A DNA stretch of 57,103 nucleotides. It comes from DAINBT01 sp036732785. GTDB taxonomy: Bacteria > Planctomycetota > Phycisphaerae > Sedimentisphaerales > SM23-30. Shown here piece after piece: positions 8,531-18,000 of the stretch. The DNA lies in contig CAZICK010000011.1 in the NCBI GenBank assembly GCA_964537505.1, forward strand, positions 1 to 57,103. Reading direction: 5' to 3'. How positions within the stretch are numbered: position 1 is the stretch's first letter; every line of letters starts with the position of its first letter. The position numbers and the translations under genes are program-made. Under the pieces are notes generated by a model, which saw only the letters and a program-made list of their open reading frames with translations, searched no databases and was not told the DNA's origin.

Positions 8531-9790
8531 ATGCCAACGTATCAATATGAAGCAATGAACGCCAAGGGTGAGGAGGTCAAGGCTGAGATCACGGCCCTTA
8601 GTAACGAGGAGGCGATCAGCAAGATACGGAACCTTGGTTATTTTCCGACGAAGATACGCGAGAAGGGTGCTCGCCGTCGTGGTCAGTTGGAGCAGAAGTC
8701 CGCCACGGCGACTCCAAAGCGTCCGCGAGGTACGGGAGGCAAGGTTAAGACTAAGGTATTGGCACAGTTTACGCGTCAGTTGAGTACGCTGCAGGACGCG
8801 GGTTTGCCGATTTTGCGTTCGTTGCGGATTTTGCAACAGCAGCAGAAGCCGGGGACGCTTAAGAATGTCTGTCGTGCGGTGGCGGACGAGGTGGAAGGCG
8901 GCGCTACGCTTTCGGAAGCGATGGCGAAGTTTCCCAAGACATTTAACAAGTTGTACACCAGTATGGTGGCGGCGGGCGAAGCCGGGGGGGTGTTGGATTT
9001 GATATTGAACCGTTTGGCCGATTTTATGGAGAAGGCCCAGAAACTCAAGCGTAAAGTGGTCGGAGCAATGATTTATCCGATTGCCGTTTTGACGATCGCT
9101 ATGGGTATTGTGCTTGGAATTATGGTTTATGTGGTGCCCAAGTTTAAGAATATCTTTGCCGATATGGGCTTTAACCTGCCGGCGGTCACGCTGACGCTGC
9201 TGAAGATTTCCGATTGGATTGCTGTGCAATATGGGTGGGCGTATATTCTTGGCGTACCATTTGGGTTATTTTTTCTGACTCGACTGATACGTCTTAGTGA
9301 GACGGGTCGATTTACGCTGGATTCGGCCAACAAGTCCATACCGGTTATGGGGGAACTGATCAGCAAGACATCTATTGCCCGCTTTACCCGGACGCTGGGT
9401 ACGCTGGTAGCGGCTGGTGTGCCGATCCTGGAGGCGTTGAGCATAACACGGGAGACGGCCGGTAACGAGGTATATCGGAGAGCTTTGGGCAAGGTGCATG
9501 ACAGTATCCGGCGAGGTGAGACGTTTGCCGAGCCGCTGCGTAAAGCCCGCGTGTGCGATTCCCTGGTGGTCAATATGATCGACGTGGGCGAAGAGACGGG
9601 CGATCTCGATAAGATGCTGACGAAGATCGCGGATAATTACGACGACGAAGTAGATGTGGTGGTGGCATCACTGGTGAGCCTGATGGAGCCGATGCTGGTG
9701 GTGTTCCTGGGAGTGATCTGCGGCTTTATTGTGATCGCGTTGTTTATGCCGATGGTGTCGATGATTGAAGGGCTCAGCGGTTCAACATAA
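8531..9790 (+). CDS. pilC: Inner-membrane platform protein, PilC/GspF family
   Basis: A 419-residue polytopic platform protein that couples the assembly ATPase to the growing pilus. Two T2SSF domains are visible (about 75-200 and 280-405). Three hydrophobic segments follow family expectation: near 178-203, 235-255 and 385-410. Conserved 'FTRQLSTLQDAGLPI' and 'FTRTLGTLVAAGVPI' repeats mark the two halves. The N-terminal 70 residues are basic and cytoplasmic. GAGGTGG lies upstream of the ATG. It sits between the second pilB and the pseudopilin genes, 17 bp before the first prepilin. Confidence 0.95.
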   Translation: MPTYQYEAMNAKGEEVKAEITALSNEEAISKIRNLGYFPTKIREKGARRRGQLEQKSATATPKRPRGTGGKVKTKVLAQFTRQLSTLQDAGLPILRSLRILQQQQKPGTLKNVCRAVADEVEGGATLSEAMAKFPKTFNKLYTSMVAAGEAGGVLDLILNRLADFMEKAQKLKRKVVGAMIYPIAVLTIAMGIVLGIMVYVVPKFKNIFADMGFNLPAVTLTLLKISDWIAVQYGWAYILGVPFGLFFLTRLIRLSETGRFTLDSANKSIPVMGELISKTSIARFTRTLGTLVAAGVPILEALSITRETAGNEVYRRALGKVHDSIRRGETFAEPLRKARVCDSLVVNMIDVGEETGDLDKMLTKIADNYDDEVDVVVASLVSLMEPMLVVFLGVICGFIVIALFMPMVSMIEGLSGST

Positions 9791-9807
9791 TTGGGAGTAC
9801 TGGAAAA

Positions 9808-10695
9808 ATGGCGAACAAAAAAAATAATATTCGGACCGTAGGTAAGGCGTTTACGCTGGTGGAATTGCTGTTGGTTATATCCATTATCGCGATGCTGATA
9901 GGAATAATGGTGCCAGTGATCGGCGCGGCAAAGAAGCAAGCCAAGACGATGGCTATGAAGGCTACTATTGGGGCGATTACGGTTGGTCTGGAGCAGTTCC
10001 GCAACGACCAGAGCCGGTATCCGGATTCGTCAGTGCGTAACGACGGAACAAAGGAATATTGTCTCTTACCCAATGGGAATGGATGGACTGATGAGCGTGT
10101 CGATGTGGGCGCTCATCGGCTGGCTGAGGCGATGTTCGGGATTGATATGCTGGGGTACAGTTCTTATCAAGTTAATGGGGTAAATTACTATAACGTTAAT
10201 GCCAATGGAAAACCTTGCGATGATTCCTTGAATGCTATCCAGCGGGCTGATGCGTACATAGATACCAGCAGTGTGAAGATCGGTAAGATGGCCGATGTGG
10301 CGGCGCCGGAGGGCGTCGCTTTTGAACCAAAGGTTTGGGGCAACCCCTATACTCCGGTTATTCTGGATAATTTCAGCGTTAAAAAGGCCCGGCCGATCTT
10401 GTACTACAAGGCCAATACCGGAGGCAATCTCATACATGAGATTTATAATTATTATGATAATGCCTATATAACAAATCCGTTTAATATGACTGCCCTTGTG
10501 CCATATACTGGTACGGCAAAGGACTTTTACAATTATATCTGGGATACGGAAACAGGGATCGACACTGGGGCCGGGAAACTTCGCAGTCCCTCAGCTCGGC
10601 CGTATAATCGGGACAGTTTTCTGCTGATCAGTGCGGGGCCGGACGGGGAATATGGTACACAAGACGATATTTGTAATTTCGAGCGACGGGACTGA
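9808..10695 (+). CDS. Type II secretion/type IV pseudopilin (GspG-like)
   Basis: A 295-residue prepilin-like protein. The leader is short and basic, followed by FTLVELLLVISIIAML and a hydrophobic N-terminal helix. The residue before the Phe is Ala (GKAF) rather than the usual Gly, so processing by the prepilin peptidase may differ. The C-terminus carries 'SAGPDGEYGTQDDI' (about 276-289), which matches the calcium-loop signature of major pseudopilins. It is much longer than typical GspG (about 140 residues), with a long insert in the globular domain. It is probably the fibre subunit of the machine built by the flanking genes. Confidence 0.88.
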   Translation: MANKKNNIRTVGKAFTLVELLLVISIIAMLIGIMVPVIGAAKKQAKTMAMKATIGAITVGLEQFRNDQSRYPDSSVRNDGTKEYCLLPNGNGWTDERVDVGAHRLAEAMFGIDMLGYSSYQVNGVNYYNVNANGKPCDDSLNAIQRADAYIDTSSVKIGKMADVAAPEGVAFEPKVWGNPYTPVILDNFSVKKARPILYYKANTGGNLIHEIYNYYDNAYITNPFNMTALVPYTGTAKDFYNYIWDTETGIDTGAGKLRSPSARPYNRDSFLLISAGPDGEYGTQDDICNFERRD

Positions 10696-10744
10696 ATCAG
10701 TGTGGTAAAGGCCACCATATAAAATTGCGTGATGGAAACAAGCA

Positions 10745-11416
10745 ATGAAAAGCAGAAAAGAAAAAAAGCCACATGGTTTTACGCTGGTTGAGCTGTTGGT
10801 GGTTATCGGGATTATTATGATTCTGATTACCGGTATGATCAAGGTGGCTCAAAGCGTACAGGTCAAGGCCAAGATCAAGAACACCAAGAGTACGATCAGC
10901 CTGCTCTGTGCGGTGCTGGAAGAATATCGGGATGTTAGAAATACCGGCGGCAACTTCAGTTTTCCCAATGGAAACCCTGCTGATTTGGTGAATGCTTTGC
11001 GGGCTTATTTGGGTGTTTTATGGACAGCAAGTGATCTGACTGGCCACTTATTACCATCGCCAAAATGGAAAGATTGGGAATATTTGTTGGAGAAAGGTAA
11101 AGGAGATGAGAGGCTTTTGGCAAGAGCCAGTATTGAGTTTTTGTATTTGTGTCTTGAGAGTGTGCCGGAATGTCGGGCGATGTTAAATCGGCTGGGGAGC
11201 GATGTGACGAGCAATGATGATAATGACTGGATTGGAGAGCAAGTAACCCCGGTTGCTCCTATAAGACAACAAAGGCCGCTTATGGAGGTGAATGACGCGT
11301 GGGGGCATCCGCTGCGGTATCAGTGGCAGGGGGAGGGTAATTTTCCTTTGATCAGCTCGGCTGGGGAAGATGGGATTTTTGATACTGCTGACGATATAAT
11401 TTCGAGTGAATTATGA
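10745..11416 (+). CDS. Type IV prepilin-like protein (GspG-like)
   Basis: A 223-residue prepilin-like protein with leader ending HG followed by FTLVELLVVIGIIMIL, consistent with prepilin peptidase cleavage after Gly. The C-terminus has 'ISSAGEDGIFDTADDI', the same calcium-loop pattern as the upstream gene, so the two are probably paralogues. It lies 49 bp after the previous gene. Its stop codon is embedded in a 14-bp perfect palindrome at 11415-11428. Confidence 0.88.
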   Translation: MKSRKEKKPHGFTLVELLVVIGIIMILITGMIKVAQSVQVKAKIKNTKSTISLLCAVLEEYRDVRNTGGNFSFPNGNPADLVNALRAYLGVLWTASDLTGHLLPSPKWKDWEYLLEKGKGDERLLARASIEFLYLCLESVPECRAMLNRLGSDVTSNDDNDWIGEQVTPVAPIRQQRPLMEVNDAWGHPLRYQWQGEGNFPLISSAGEDGIFDTADDIISSEL

Positions 11417-11428
11417 CGCCGGCGTCAA
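11415..11428. repeat. Perfect 14-bp palindrome
   Basis: TGACGCCGGCGTCA reads the same on both strands and overlaps the stop codon of the preceding prepilin gene. The 12-bp core GACGCCGGCGTC recurs at 47003-47014 in another intergenic region. Confidence 0.6.
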
Positions 11429-11624
11429 AAGGATTGTGAATCATTGCTTTTGATACCCAAAGGGCATTTTACGGTGTAAACGACTTTTGACGCTAAGATC
11501 AATTGTAGCTTGATATAGTGTGGTGGGGGAAGGCATCGGTACGGTGTGCCAGTGTGCCAAATCTTTGTGGTAAGACGGTGGGCGAGAGGCATTGGCGGCC
11601 GTATAATCTTATGGTGGAAGATGG

Positions 11625-11644
11625 ATTCCCGCGTTCGCGGGAAT
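11625..11644. repeat. REP-like hairpin
   Basis: ATTCCCGCG-TT-CGCGGGAAT, a 9-bp perfect inverted repeat flanked by GG and GACA. This matches the 'GTCATTCCCGCG...' class of dispersed extragenic hairpins found in many bacterial genomes. A related half (GTCATTCCTGCGCAG) lies near 56961. Confidence 0.6.
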
Positions 11645-11658
11645 GACATTAGGAAGAA

Positions 11659-11686
11659 GGCACGAGGCAATAGGCACCAGGGGGGA
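11659..11686. repeat. Degenerate heptamer repeat
   Basis: GGCACGA, GGCAATA, GGCACCA, GGGGGGA in exact 7-bp register. It lies upstream of the chosen start of the next prepilin gene, which supports reading this stretch as non-coding. Confidence 0.65.
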
Positions 11687-11725
11687 GGAAGAAAAAAGAA
11701 GGCGCGAGACAGGAAGTGTGGGATT

Positions 11726-12544
11726 ATGGCTGGTAAACGATGGACAATTGGTTTTACGCTGGTAGAGATGCTGGTGGTGGTGGCGATCGTTGGGCTGCTG
11801 ACGGCGCTGACGGTGCCAAACGTGCCGGGGATGGTCCGCTCGCATAAGATGAGCGCCGCGCGAAACCTTATCAAGAGCGCCCTGGGCCAGGCGCAGGCGC
11901 ATGCGGCCAAGTATCAGAAATACGCAGGAGTGCGGTTTCAGTTCGACCGCGACGGCTGGGAAAAAGGTCAGCAATACCTAGTGCTGATCGAACATGCACC
12001 AACATATACCTCACCTACCGGAACTATATATAGTGATTCGCAACGGTTTGTTGCTGTAGCGAACGCCAAACCTGTTGCTCTGTCGAGCGGGATAGCAGCA
12101 ATATCATTGGAAGTTGACAGCTTTCCTCCGCCACCATCATCACCTTTACGTGATGCCTATTTGGATGATGATAATAGTGATGGTTATCTATATTGTCTGA
12201 ACGGTGCAACTACTTTTAGTATTATTTTTTCACCGACCGGGCAGATGGTAGTAAAAGATGTGAGAATACATGAGCGCGACGCAAATGACAGTATATTTCG
12301 CAGTGGAGGATTATTGTCATACGACGAACATTTTTGCCCGCTCATTGGAAAATCGACTCTGGATCATGCGCCTTGGTGTTGGGCCGAGAGTAGTGCTCTG
12401 GGGTTGTATGTTTATGTGACGGCAGCGATGAGGGAGGTTGGTGCGGGAGAGCGATATAGTGCGTTTATCGGCCGGCATGGCAGTAGTGAGCAGGTGGAGC
12501 GGATATTGATTAATACGTATATGGGTACGATTATTAGTGAGTGA
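11726..12544 (+). CDS. Minor pseudopilin (GspH-like)
   Basis: A 272-residue prepilin-like protein: MAGKRWTIG then FTLVEMLVVVAIVGLL, with Gly before Phe and Glu at +5. The frame is open 60 codons further upstream, but that stretch contains a REP hairpin and a heptamer repeat. The ATG at 11726 has AGGAAG 9 bp upstream and gives a normal short leader, so it is chosen. The rest is a GspH/FimT-like globular domain of low similarity. It is probably part of the pilus-tip complex with the next three genes. Confidence 0.82.
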   Translation: MAGKRWTIGFTLVEMLVVVAIVGLLTALTVPNVPGMVRSHKMSAARNLIKSALGQAQAHAAKYQKYAGVRFQFDRDGWEKGQQYLVLIEHAPTYTSPTGTIYSDSQRFVAVANAKPVALSSGIAAISLEVDSFPPPPSSPLRDAYLDDDNSDGYLYCLNGATTFSIIFSPTGQMVVKDVRIHERDANDSIFRSGGLLSYDEHFCPLIGKSTLDHAPWCWAESSALGLYVYVTAAMREVGAGERYSAFIGRHGSSEQVERILINTYMGTIISE

Positions 12545-12551
12545 GGAAGAA

Positions 12552-12586
12552 GGCACGAGGCATAAGGCAATAGTTACCAGCGTTAG
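12552..12586. repeat. Degenerate heptamer repeat
   Basis: GGCACGA, GGCATAA, GGCAATA, GTTACCA, GCGTTAG in 7-bp register directly after a prepilin stop codon. It shares the lead-in 'ggaagaaggcacgaggca' with the locus at 11659. Confidence 0.65.
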
Positions 12587-12614
12587 CTGATAGTATTGTG
12601 TGAATGGGTGAGTG

Positions 12615-13832
12615 ATGAATAGAGGCGGCAGGCAATCTGGTTTTTCGCTGATGGAGGTCATGTTCGCGGTGCTGGTGCTGACTATGGGGATGGTGTTTGT
12701 GGCGTGTCAGTTTCCGGTGGGGATGATGAACTCCCGGAAGATAGCCGAGACGACCCTGAGCGGTATCGACGCCCATAACTCGCAAGCGATGGTGGGATTG
12801 CAACTGGAAGGGATTATTAAGGAATTAGGCTTTCCGAGTTATGCCATGGAACATAGAGACAGTAATGTGCATTTGCTGGTCAAGCCTAATGTTCGGGCGG
12901 ACAAAGTATCTGGCAACTGGCAACTAATTCTGGATGACCTGGAGCCTTATCCTTACGCATTACCGCCCTATCCAAGTTATGAAAGTTATGTAATGGACCC
13001 CGTTAATGGTCTCGGTCAACTGGAGCCAAGGTGGTTGTTCTGGTCGCAACGGAATAATCTTGTCACAGGAACAGTATATCAAGATTTCACTACGTATTTC
13101 ATTGGTGATATTGGCAATATGATGTGTCCGCCGGTGGATATATCAGATCGCGGGGTGCAGAAATATTTACAGCGTTTTGCGAATCCGGGGCTTGGGGAAT
13201 TGAATGCGGCAATATTTGATACGGCCATGAAGAGAAATTATAGCTGGTGTGCGTTGTACCGGTGCATGGACTGGAATATTGATTACACCAAGCCGCGGAA
13301 ATATTGCTTTTATATCTTTACTCTGCGGACTGAGAATAAGAGTCTGCGATACGCTGTACAAAGTCCGGTCAATGTTGCTAATGGCCTTGCTGTTGCGGCA
13401 TCTGCCGCTGATGATCGGGTGTTTCCGGTGCCGTGGCGGATTGATCTTAATAATGGTAGCTCTATGGCAGCTATATTTCAGAGGTATTATATCAGGCCCG
13501 CCAATGGCGGCACTAAGAATAATCCAATACTTCCCGCTCCCAGGATATTTGAGTTGAATCCGGCACACGCAAAGCTATTACAAGCCGGCTCGATTATTGT
13601 CGATGCAGACATGGAAAACCCGGCGACACCCTGGGTGGATAACGGTTATGTTTACGAGGTAGAGGAAGTCACACAAACTGACGACGGCAGGTGTCTCCTG
13701 AAGCTGCGGAAGGAGTTGGAAGATGACTTGAGATACATCTGGGTTTTTCCGCCGGCTTTTGACAGGAATACAGGAACGTTTGTTGGTCCTGGGCCGGTGG
13801 TAAATGTTGAGCAGATGGTGGTGACGTTTTAA
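12615..13832 (+). CDS. Minor pseudopilin (PilV/GspI-like), large
   Basis: A 405-residue prepilin-like protein with leader MNRGGRQSG followed by FSLMEVMFAVLVLTMGM, the FSLxEV form typical of PilV/GspI proteins. The ATG at 12615 directly follows a GTG at 12612; either could be used. The remaining 370 residues form a large globular domain that I cannot assign, far longer than the usual 120-200 residues. It lies between GspH-like and PilW-like genes, as expected for a minor-pilin operon. Confidence 0.82.
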   Translation: MNRGGRQSGFSLMEVMFAVLVLTMGMVFVACQFPVGMMNSRKIAETTLSGIDAHNSQAMVGLQLEGIIKELGFPSYAMEHRDSNVHLLVKPNVRADKVSGNWQLILDDLEPYPYALPPYPSYESYVMDPVNGLGQLEPRWLFWSQRNNLVTGTVYQDFTTYFIGDIGNMMCPPVDISDRGVQKYLQRFANPGLGELNAAIFDTAMKRNYSWCALYRCMDWNIDYTKPRKYCFYIFTLRTENKSLRYAVQSPVNVANGLAVAASAADDRVFPVPWRIDLNNGSSMAAIFQRYYIRPANGGTKNNPILPAPRIFELNPAHAKLLQAGSIIVDADMENPATPWVDNGYVYEVEEVTQTDDGRCLLKLRKELEDDLRYIWVFPPAFDRNTGTFVGPGPVVNVEQMVVTF

Positions 13833-13834
13833 GT

Positions 13835-13874
13835 GAGTAGATGGGTAAATGAGTAGATGGGTAGATGAGTGGAT
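13835..13874. repeat. Octamer tandem repeat spanning a gene start
   Basis: GAGTAGAT, GGGTAAAT, GAGTAGAT, GGGTAGAT, GAGTGGAT in exact 8-bp register. It runs from just after the previous stop into the first codons of the next prepilin gene, covering both candidate start codons (13849 and 13873). Confidence 0.75.
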
Positions 13875-14961
13875 GAAAATTGTACCAAGGACAAGTTGGC
13901 ACGGCAGGGTGCGGGGGGTGACGCTGGTTGAGATGCTGGTGGCGGTGAGCATTACGGTGATGATGCTGATGGTCACGGGGATTGTCTTCAAGAGCAGCAG
14001 CGAGGCGTCTGGCAAGGCGGCGGCGCTTAACGAGATGATGCGCCAGGTGCGGGCGATTACCAGGCAGTTGGAAAGCGATCTGGCCGGATTGCGCAGCGAT
14101 ATGCCGATGGCGATTATGTTCGAGGCGCATCGAGATGATCCGGATGACGGCGCCCGGCTGGTCAGATATGACCGGATTGCCTTTTTTGCCAACGGCGATT
14201 TTCAGACGATGGATGGGGGCGGCTCTGGGAACATGGCACGTATTTTCTACGGTCAGGCGTGGGATATGCCAAGGCAGCCGGCGGATACGATTGATCCGCC
14301 GCGAAAGATACTGACCCGGCGGTGCAAAATTATGACCGCAGTCCATCATTGGCTATTGAGTCCGGTTCCTTCTGCTTGGCCACAAAATAGTATAATGCTC
14401 GCAGCCCAATATGACAATACTGATATGGAATGTGCTTCGGTGGCATTCTGGAAAAATGAACCATTTGTAAAGTTTGCAAGCCCTTACTTCAACGATGATC
14501 TGTCGAACATAGTGTCATTTGTCCGGCGACCTAACATTGCGGCGGTAGAAGATGCAATAGTAGCAATGAGCACGATCGGCGGTGACGCGGTTCAAAAGCT
14601 GTATATGCTGCCGGATGTGACGGATTTCAGGATACAGGTAGGGGGTTTGTTTGGTAGTGCATGGCGTTGGTATCCGGAACCAGCAAATATGTTTGATCCT
14701 TCAGGGGCATTGGTGAATCAAGCCTTCTATTGGAACGCGCCGGCAAATCCATTCATCGGACCAATGAAATCTTTTCCACTAACTGCAAATGGTATAACTA
14801 TTAACTGGTATTCAGATACTACGCTGGCTTACTTCACCGGAATACCGAATCCCTGGCCGAGCGCGATAAAGTTTACGTTTACGTTGTATGATAAGGATCG
14901 GCGGCATTTCCCGGAAGGTAAGACGTTTACGTATGTTGTGAATCTGCCAAAGCGGGTCTGA
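13849..14961 (+). CDS. Minor pseudopilin (PilW/GspJ-like)
   Basis: A 370-residue prepilin-like protein. The helix VTLVEMLVAVSITVMMLMVTG follows Gly, with Val in place of the usual Phe at +1, and 'LESDLAGLR' follows about 45 residues later, as in GspJ/PilW proteins. The first ATG (13849) lies inside an octamer repeat, so residues 2-8 are repeat-encoded. An ATG at 13873 gives a shorter leader and may be the true start. The globular domain is of unknown detail. Confidence 0.8.
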   Translation: MSRWVDEWMKIVPRTSWHGRVRGVTLVEMLVAVSITVMMLMVTGIVFKSSSEASGKAAALNEMMRQVRAITRQLESDLAGLRSDMPMAIMFEAHRDDPDDGARLVRYDRIAFFANGDFQTMDGGGSGNMARIFYGQAWDMPRQPADTIDPPRKILTRRCKIMTAVHHWLLSPVPSAWPQNSIMLAAQYDNTDMECASVAFWKNEPFVKFASPYFNDDLSNIVSFVRRPNIAAVEDAIVAMSTIGGDAVQKLYMLPDVTDFRIQVGGLFGSAWRWYPEPANMFDPSGALVNQAFYWNAPANPFIGPMKSFPLTANGITINWYSDTTLAYFTGIPNPWPSAIKFTFTLYDKDRRHFPEGKTFTYVVNLPKRV

Positions 14962-15011
14962 CAACAAAGATGACGCCAACCACAAAGATACGGCGAGAAA
15001 GATAAAAAACG

Positions 15012-18000
15012 ATGTCAGGCATAAATCGGACAATAAGGCAAAGATCGAAGGGGCGGCGTGGCAGTGCGCTTTTGATGGCGCTGGTGATTACGGTGATTTT
15101 GTTTATTATGGGTTTGATGTTTGTCTCGACCACCCAGACGGAAAAGAGTTCGGTCAGCGGCCTGGAGGAACAAAATACGCTGAAAACCGGCCTCGACACG
15201 GTCATAGATCAGATCAATACCGTATTGGTGGACGACCTGTTTGGTGGGGTTGGCGGTACGGGCAATATGCTGGACGGCTCGGCGGGCAATGAGTATTGGG
15301 ATTATCCCGGGCCGGACGATCCGTGGCTGGCATCACTGGAGCCGGAATATGTTGATTTGGGTGGGGGAGTAGGATTTTTCTATTGGCGGCACATAACCGA
15401 TCTGTATAGTGATAATTTTGGAATACCTTCCGTACTACCAGCACGATACTTTGACCCGGACAATGAGGATATAACGGATCAGTGGGACACCAACGGGACG
15501 TATTGGTGGTGGTATTGGGTTTCCAACTTTTCTGGTGATATATTGTTACCTCATAAATTCACCGTTGCGCGAATTGTCAGTGACTTGGACGGAATGGGAA
15601 TTATAAAAGACAGGGCAAATCTTGACTCCACCATTCGGTCCACGTTCCCCTGGGGTGCGCGAGCCGATGCTGATGGCGACGGAGTTGCTGATTCACGATG
15701 GGTGAAGGTGCCGAATATTACCGGTCCGCAGGGACAGAACATCTATACCGCAGTGAGAATTATCGACAACGGCGGCATGATAAATATCAATACGGCATAC
15801 CGTGATCCAACATTAGTAGGCGGGGACTGGGATGGATCAAGATTGTCGCATATTAATCTTAACAAACTGATGAGTTCAACAGATATAGCCAATGGTCTGG
15901 ATGCCACAACTATTCAAATAGCAAGGTACGGTACGGTACTAGCAGCACTACCGCCTACCGATTATGGTTATGATATCCAATATGACAATGGTGCGGCTAT
16001 GCGCATATTAAATCCGTTTGTCGATCCATTGAGACCAACGGAGTTTTATCAGCCGTTTGATATATCAGATGAGTTGGAGCTGAGAAACCGATTCTTTTTA
16101 TACTCAGGCGTAACTCCTCGCTTTGGAATTTTCTGGCCGGACACACTTGATCCGGATTATCTATCCGGCGGTAAATTTGTACCCTATAATAAGCAAAGTG
16201 AATTACCCGCATGGTATGAAAAATCATCGGCTCTCGCTGGAAGTGGTAATTATCTTGTTCGTCATATATGTACGGCGTATAGTTTTGATCGGATTGTTCG
16301 ACCTTATAATAATAGTGCTTATCCAGTGACCTTTCCATTGCCAGGGTCGCTGTCTTTACCAAATGGGCAGAGAAAAGCAAGCATAAGTCCACCCATTATT
16401 CCGGCAGTAGGTTCAGGGCCTGGTACGATTGAAGGACAAACGCTGGAACAACTGGCCGGTGCTATATATATGGGTCTGCCGGATGATGCAACGATAGAAG
16501 CGAGGTTCGGGGAATACACCCGCGAATCGCTGGCGTGGCAGTTTGCGGTAAATCTGGTTGACTATCAGGACTCTAGCTTAGACCCAACGGCGCACACTGT
16601 CGGTACTACTCTCACATATTTTGGCGTGGAAGATGTTGACGGGTTAACACAAGATACTCTGTTCATATCCAAGATTGGCTATATCAATGTTGATAGTGCT
16701 GTGAGTTCACCATCTGCGCCTGCAACCACCAATGGCATGTATTACGCTATTGAGGTTTTCAATCCTGATGATGCGGACACAAAAGACCTGGCAGAATACG
16801 AAATAGTCGTGATCGGTGCAACCACCGCTACGGTAGTGTCGCTGCCGGCAGGTACACTGTTGGCATGTGGAACTTCGGGCGATACAGCCGCATTGTTGTT
16901 TACCTCCACCGGAGGTGATCCAACAATCGCATTTGCATCACGTACAAATATATCTACCCCACCTAATGTTGTGGCTCTGCCAGATTTGGCAGCAAACGAT
17001 CAGATTATCATACGAAAAATAGACTATCCAACAACGGGAATCAATATGCCAGTAGATTGTGTCACGGTTCAGAGCAATATGCTAGGCGCAGGTGCCAATG
17101 TGGTGGACATATGGGAAAGAACCGAAGAGCTTCCGCTAAGCAACACTAACTTCCTGTTACCGGCTGATTCCGGTGGTGGCGCCACCTATAACCCATGGGT
17201 CTCTTCGGTAGATATCGCTGGCCCTAGACTGGGTGATTCTATAACACTGACGAATGCTTCACTACCGGGTATTGACAAGGTTCAACTTGTTGCGACGAGT
17301 GAATCTTTGCGTAACCTCGGTGAGATAGAGAAGGTAATGGCTGTTGGCTTTAGTTATGATACCGCCACGGGTGCGAATCAATGCCAAACGCTCTGGCAGG
17401 GGATTGTGGACTCACAGGTAGCCATTAAAGCTCCCGGTCCCACGTCGGATCAGGAACTCCTGGGAACCGCCATTGAAATGGGTAGCTTTGGAAAGATTCG
17501 CCTGGATAATCCCGATTACCAAAACTTGATGAATTTTCTTACTTATTTCGATCCGTCCAATGACGGAGTTGATAATGACGGTGATCTTATGACGTCCGAC
17601 AATCCCATGTATGACTGGATCGATCAAGATGGCGATCATGTGGATATAGATCCATTATCGCCGCTTGTTGGAACAGGTACGCCGCCATATATCGCCGGGC
17701 CGGATGATAGTTCTACTGCTTTTTCAGAACCTGAGAACCTGCCGCAATACTATGAGCAAACGATCGCCGGACGGATAAATATCAATACAGCACCGTGGTT
17801 TGTGATAAAACAGTTGCCATGGCTGGGGCTTATGACCCAAACTGTGTACCCGTTTTTTGCGGACAATTCCAATCTGGCACAGGGTATTGTGGCATTTCGA
17901 GACAAATTGGACTTATCACCAATTGTAGGGCCAAATTATTCCGGGCCAACTGGCAGATACGGCGAAACAAACATTGCCGGTATTGATGAATACCCTGGTT

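Noticed and set aside
8435..9229. Minus-strand frame of 264 codons
   Set aside because: Opposite to pilC, which has a strong family match.
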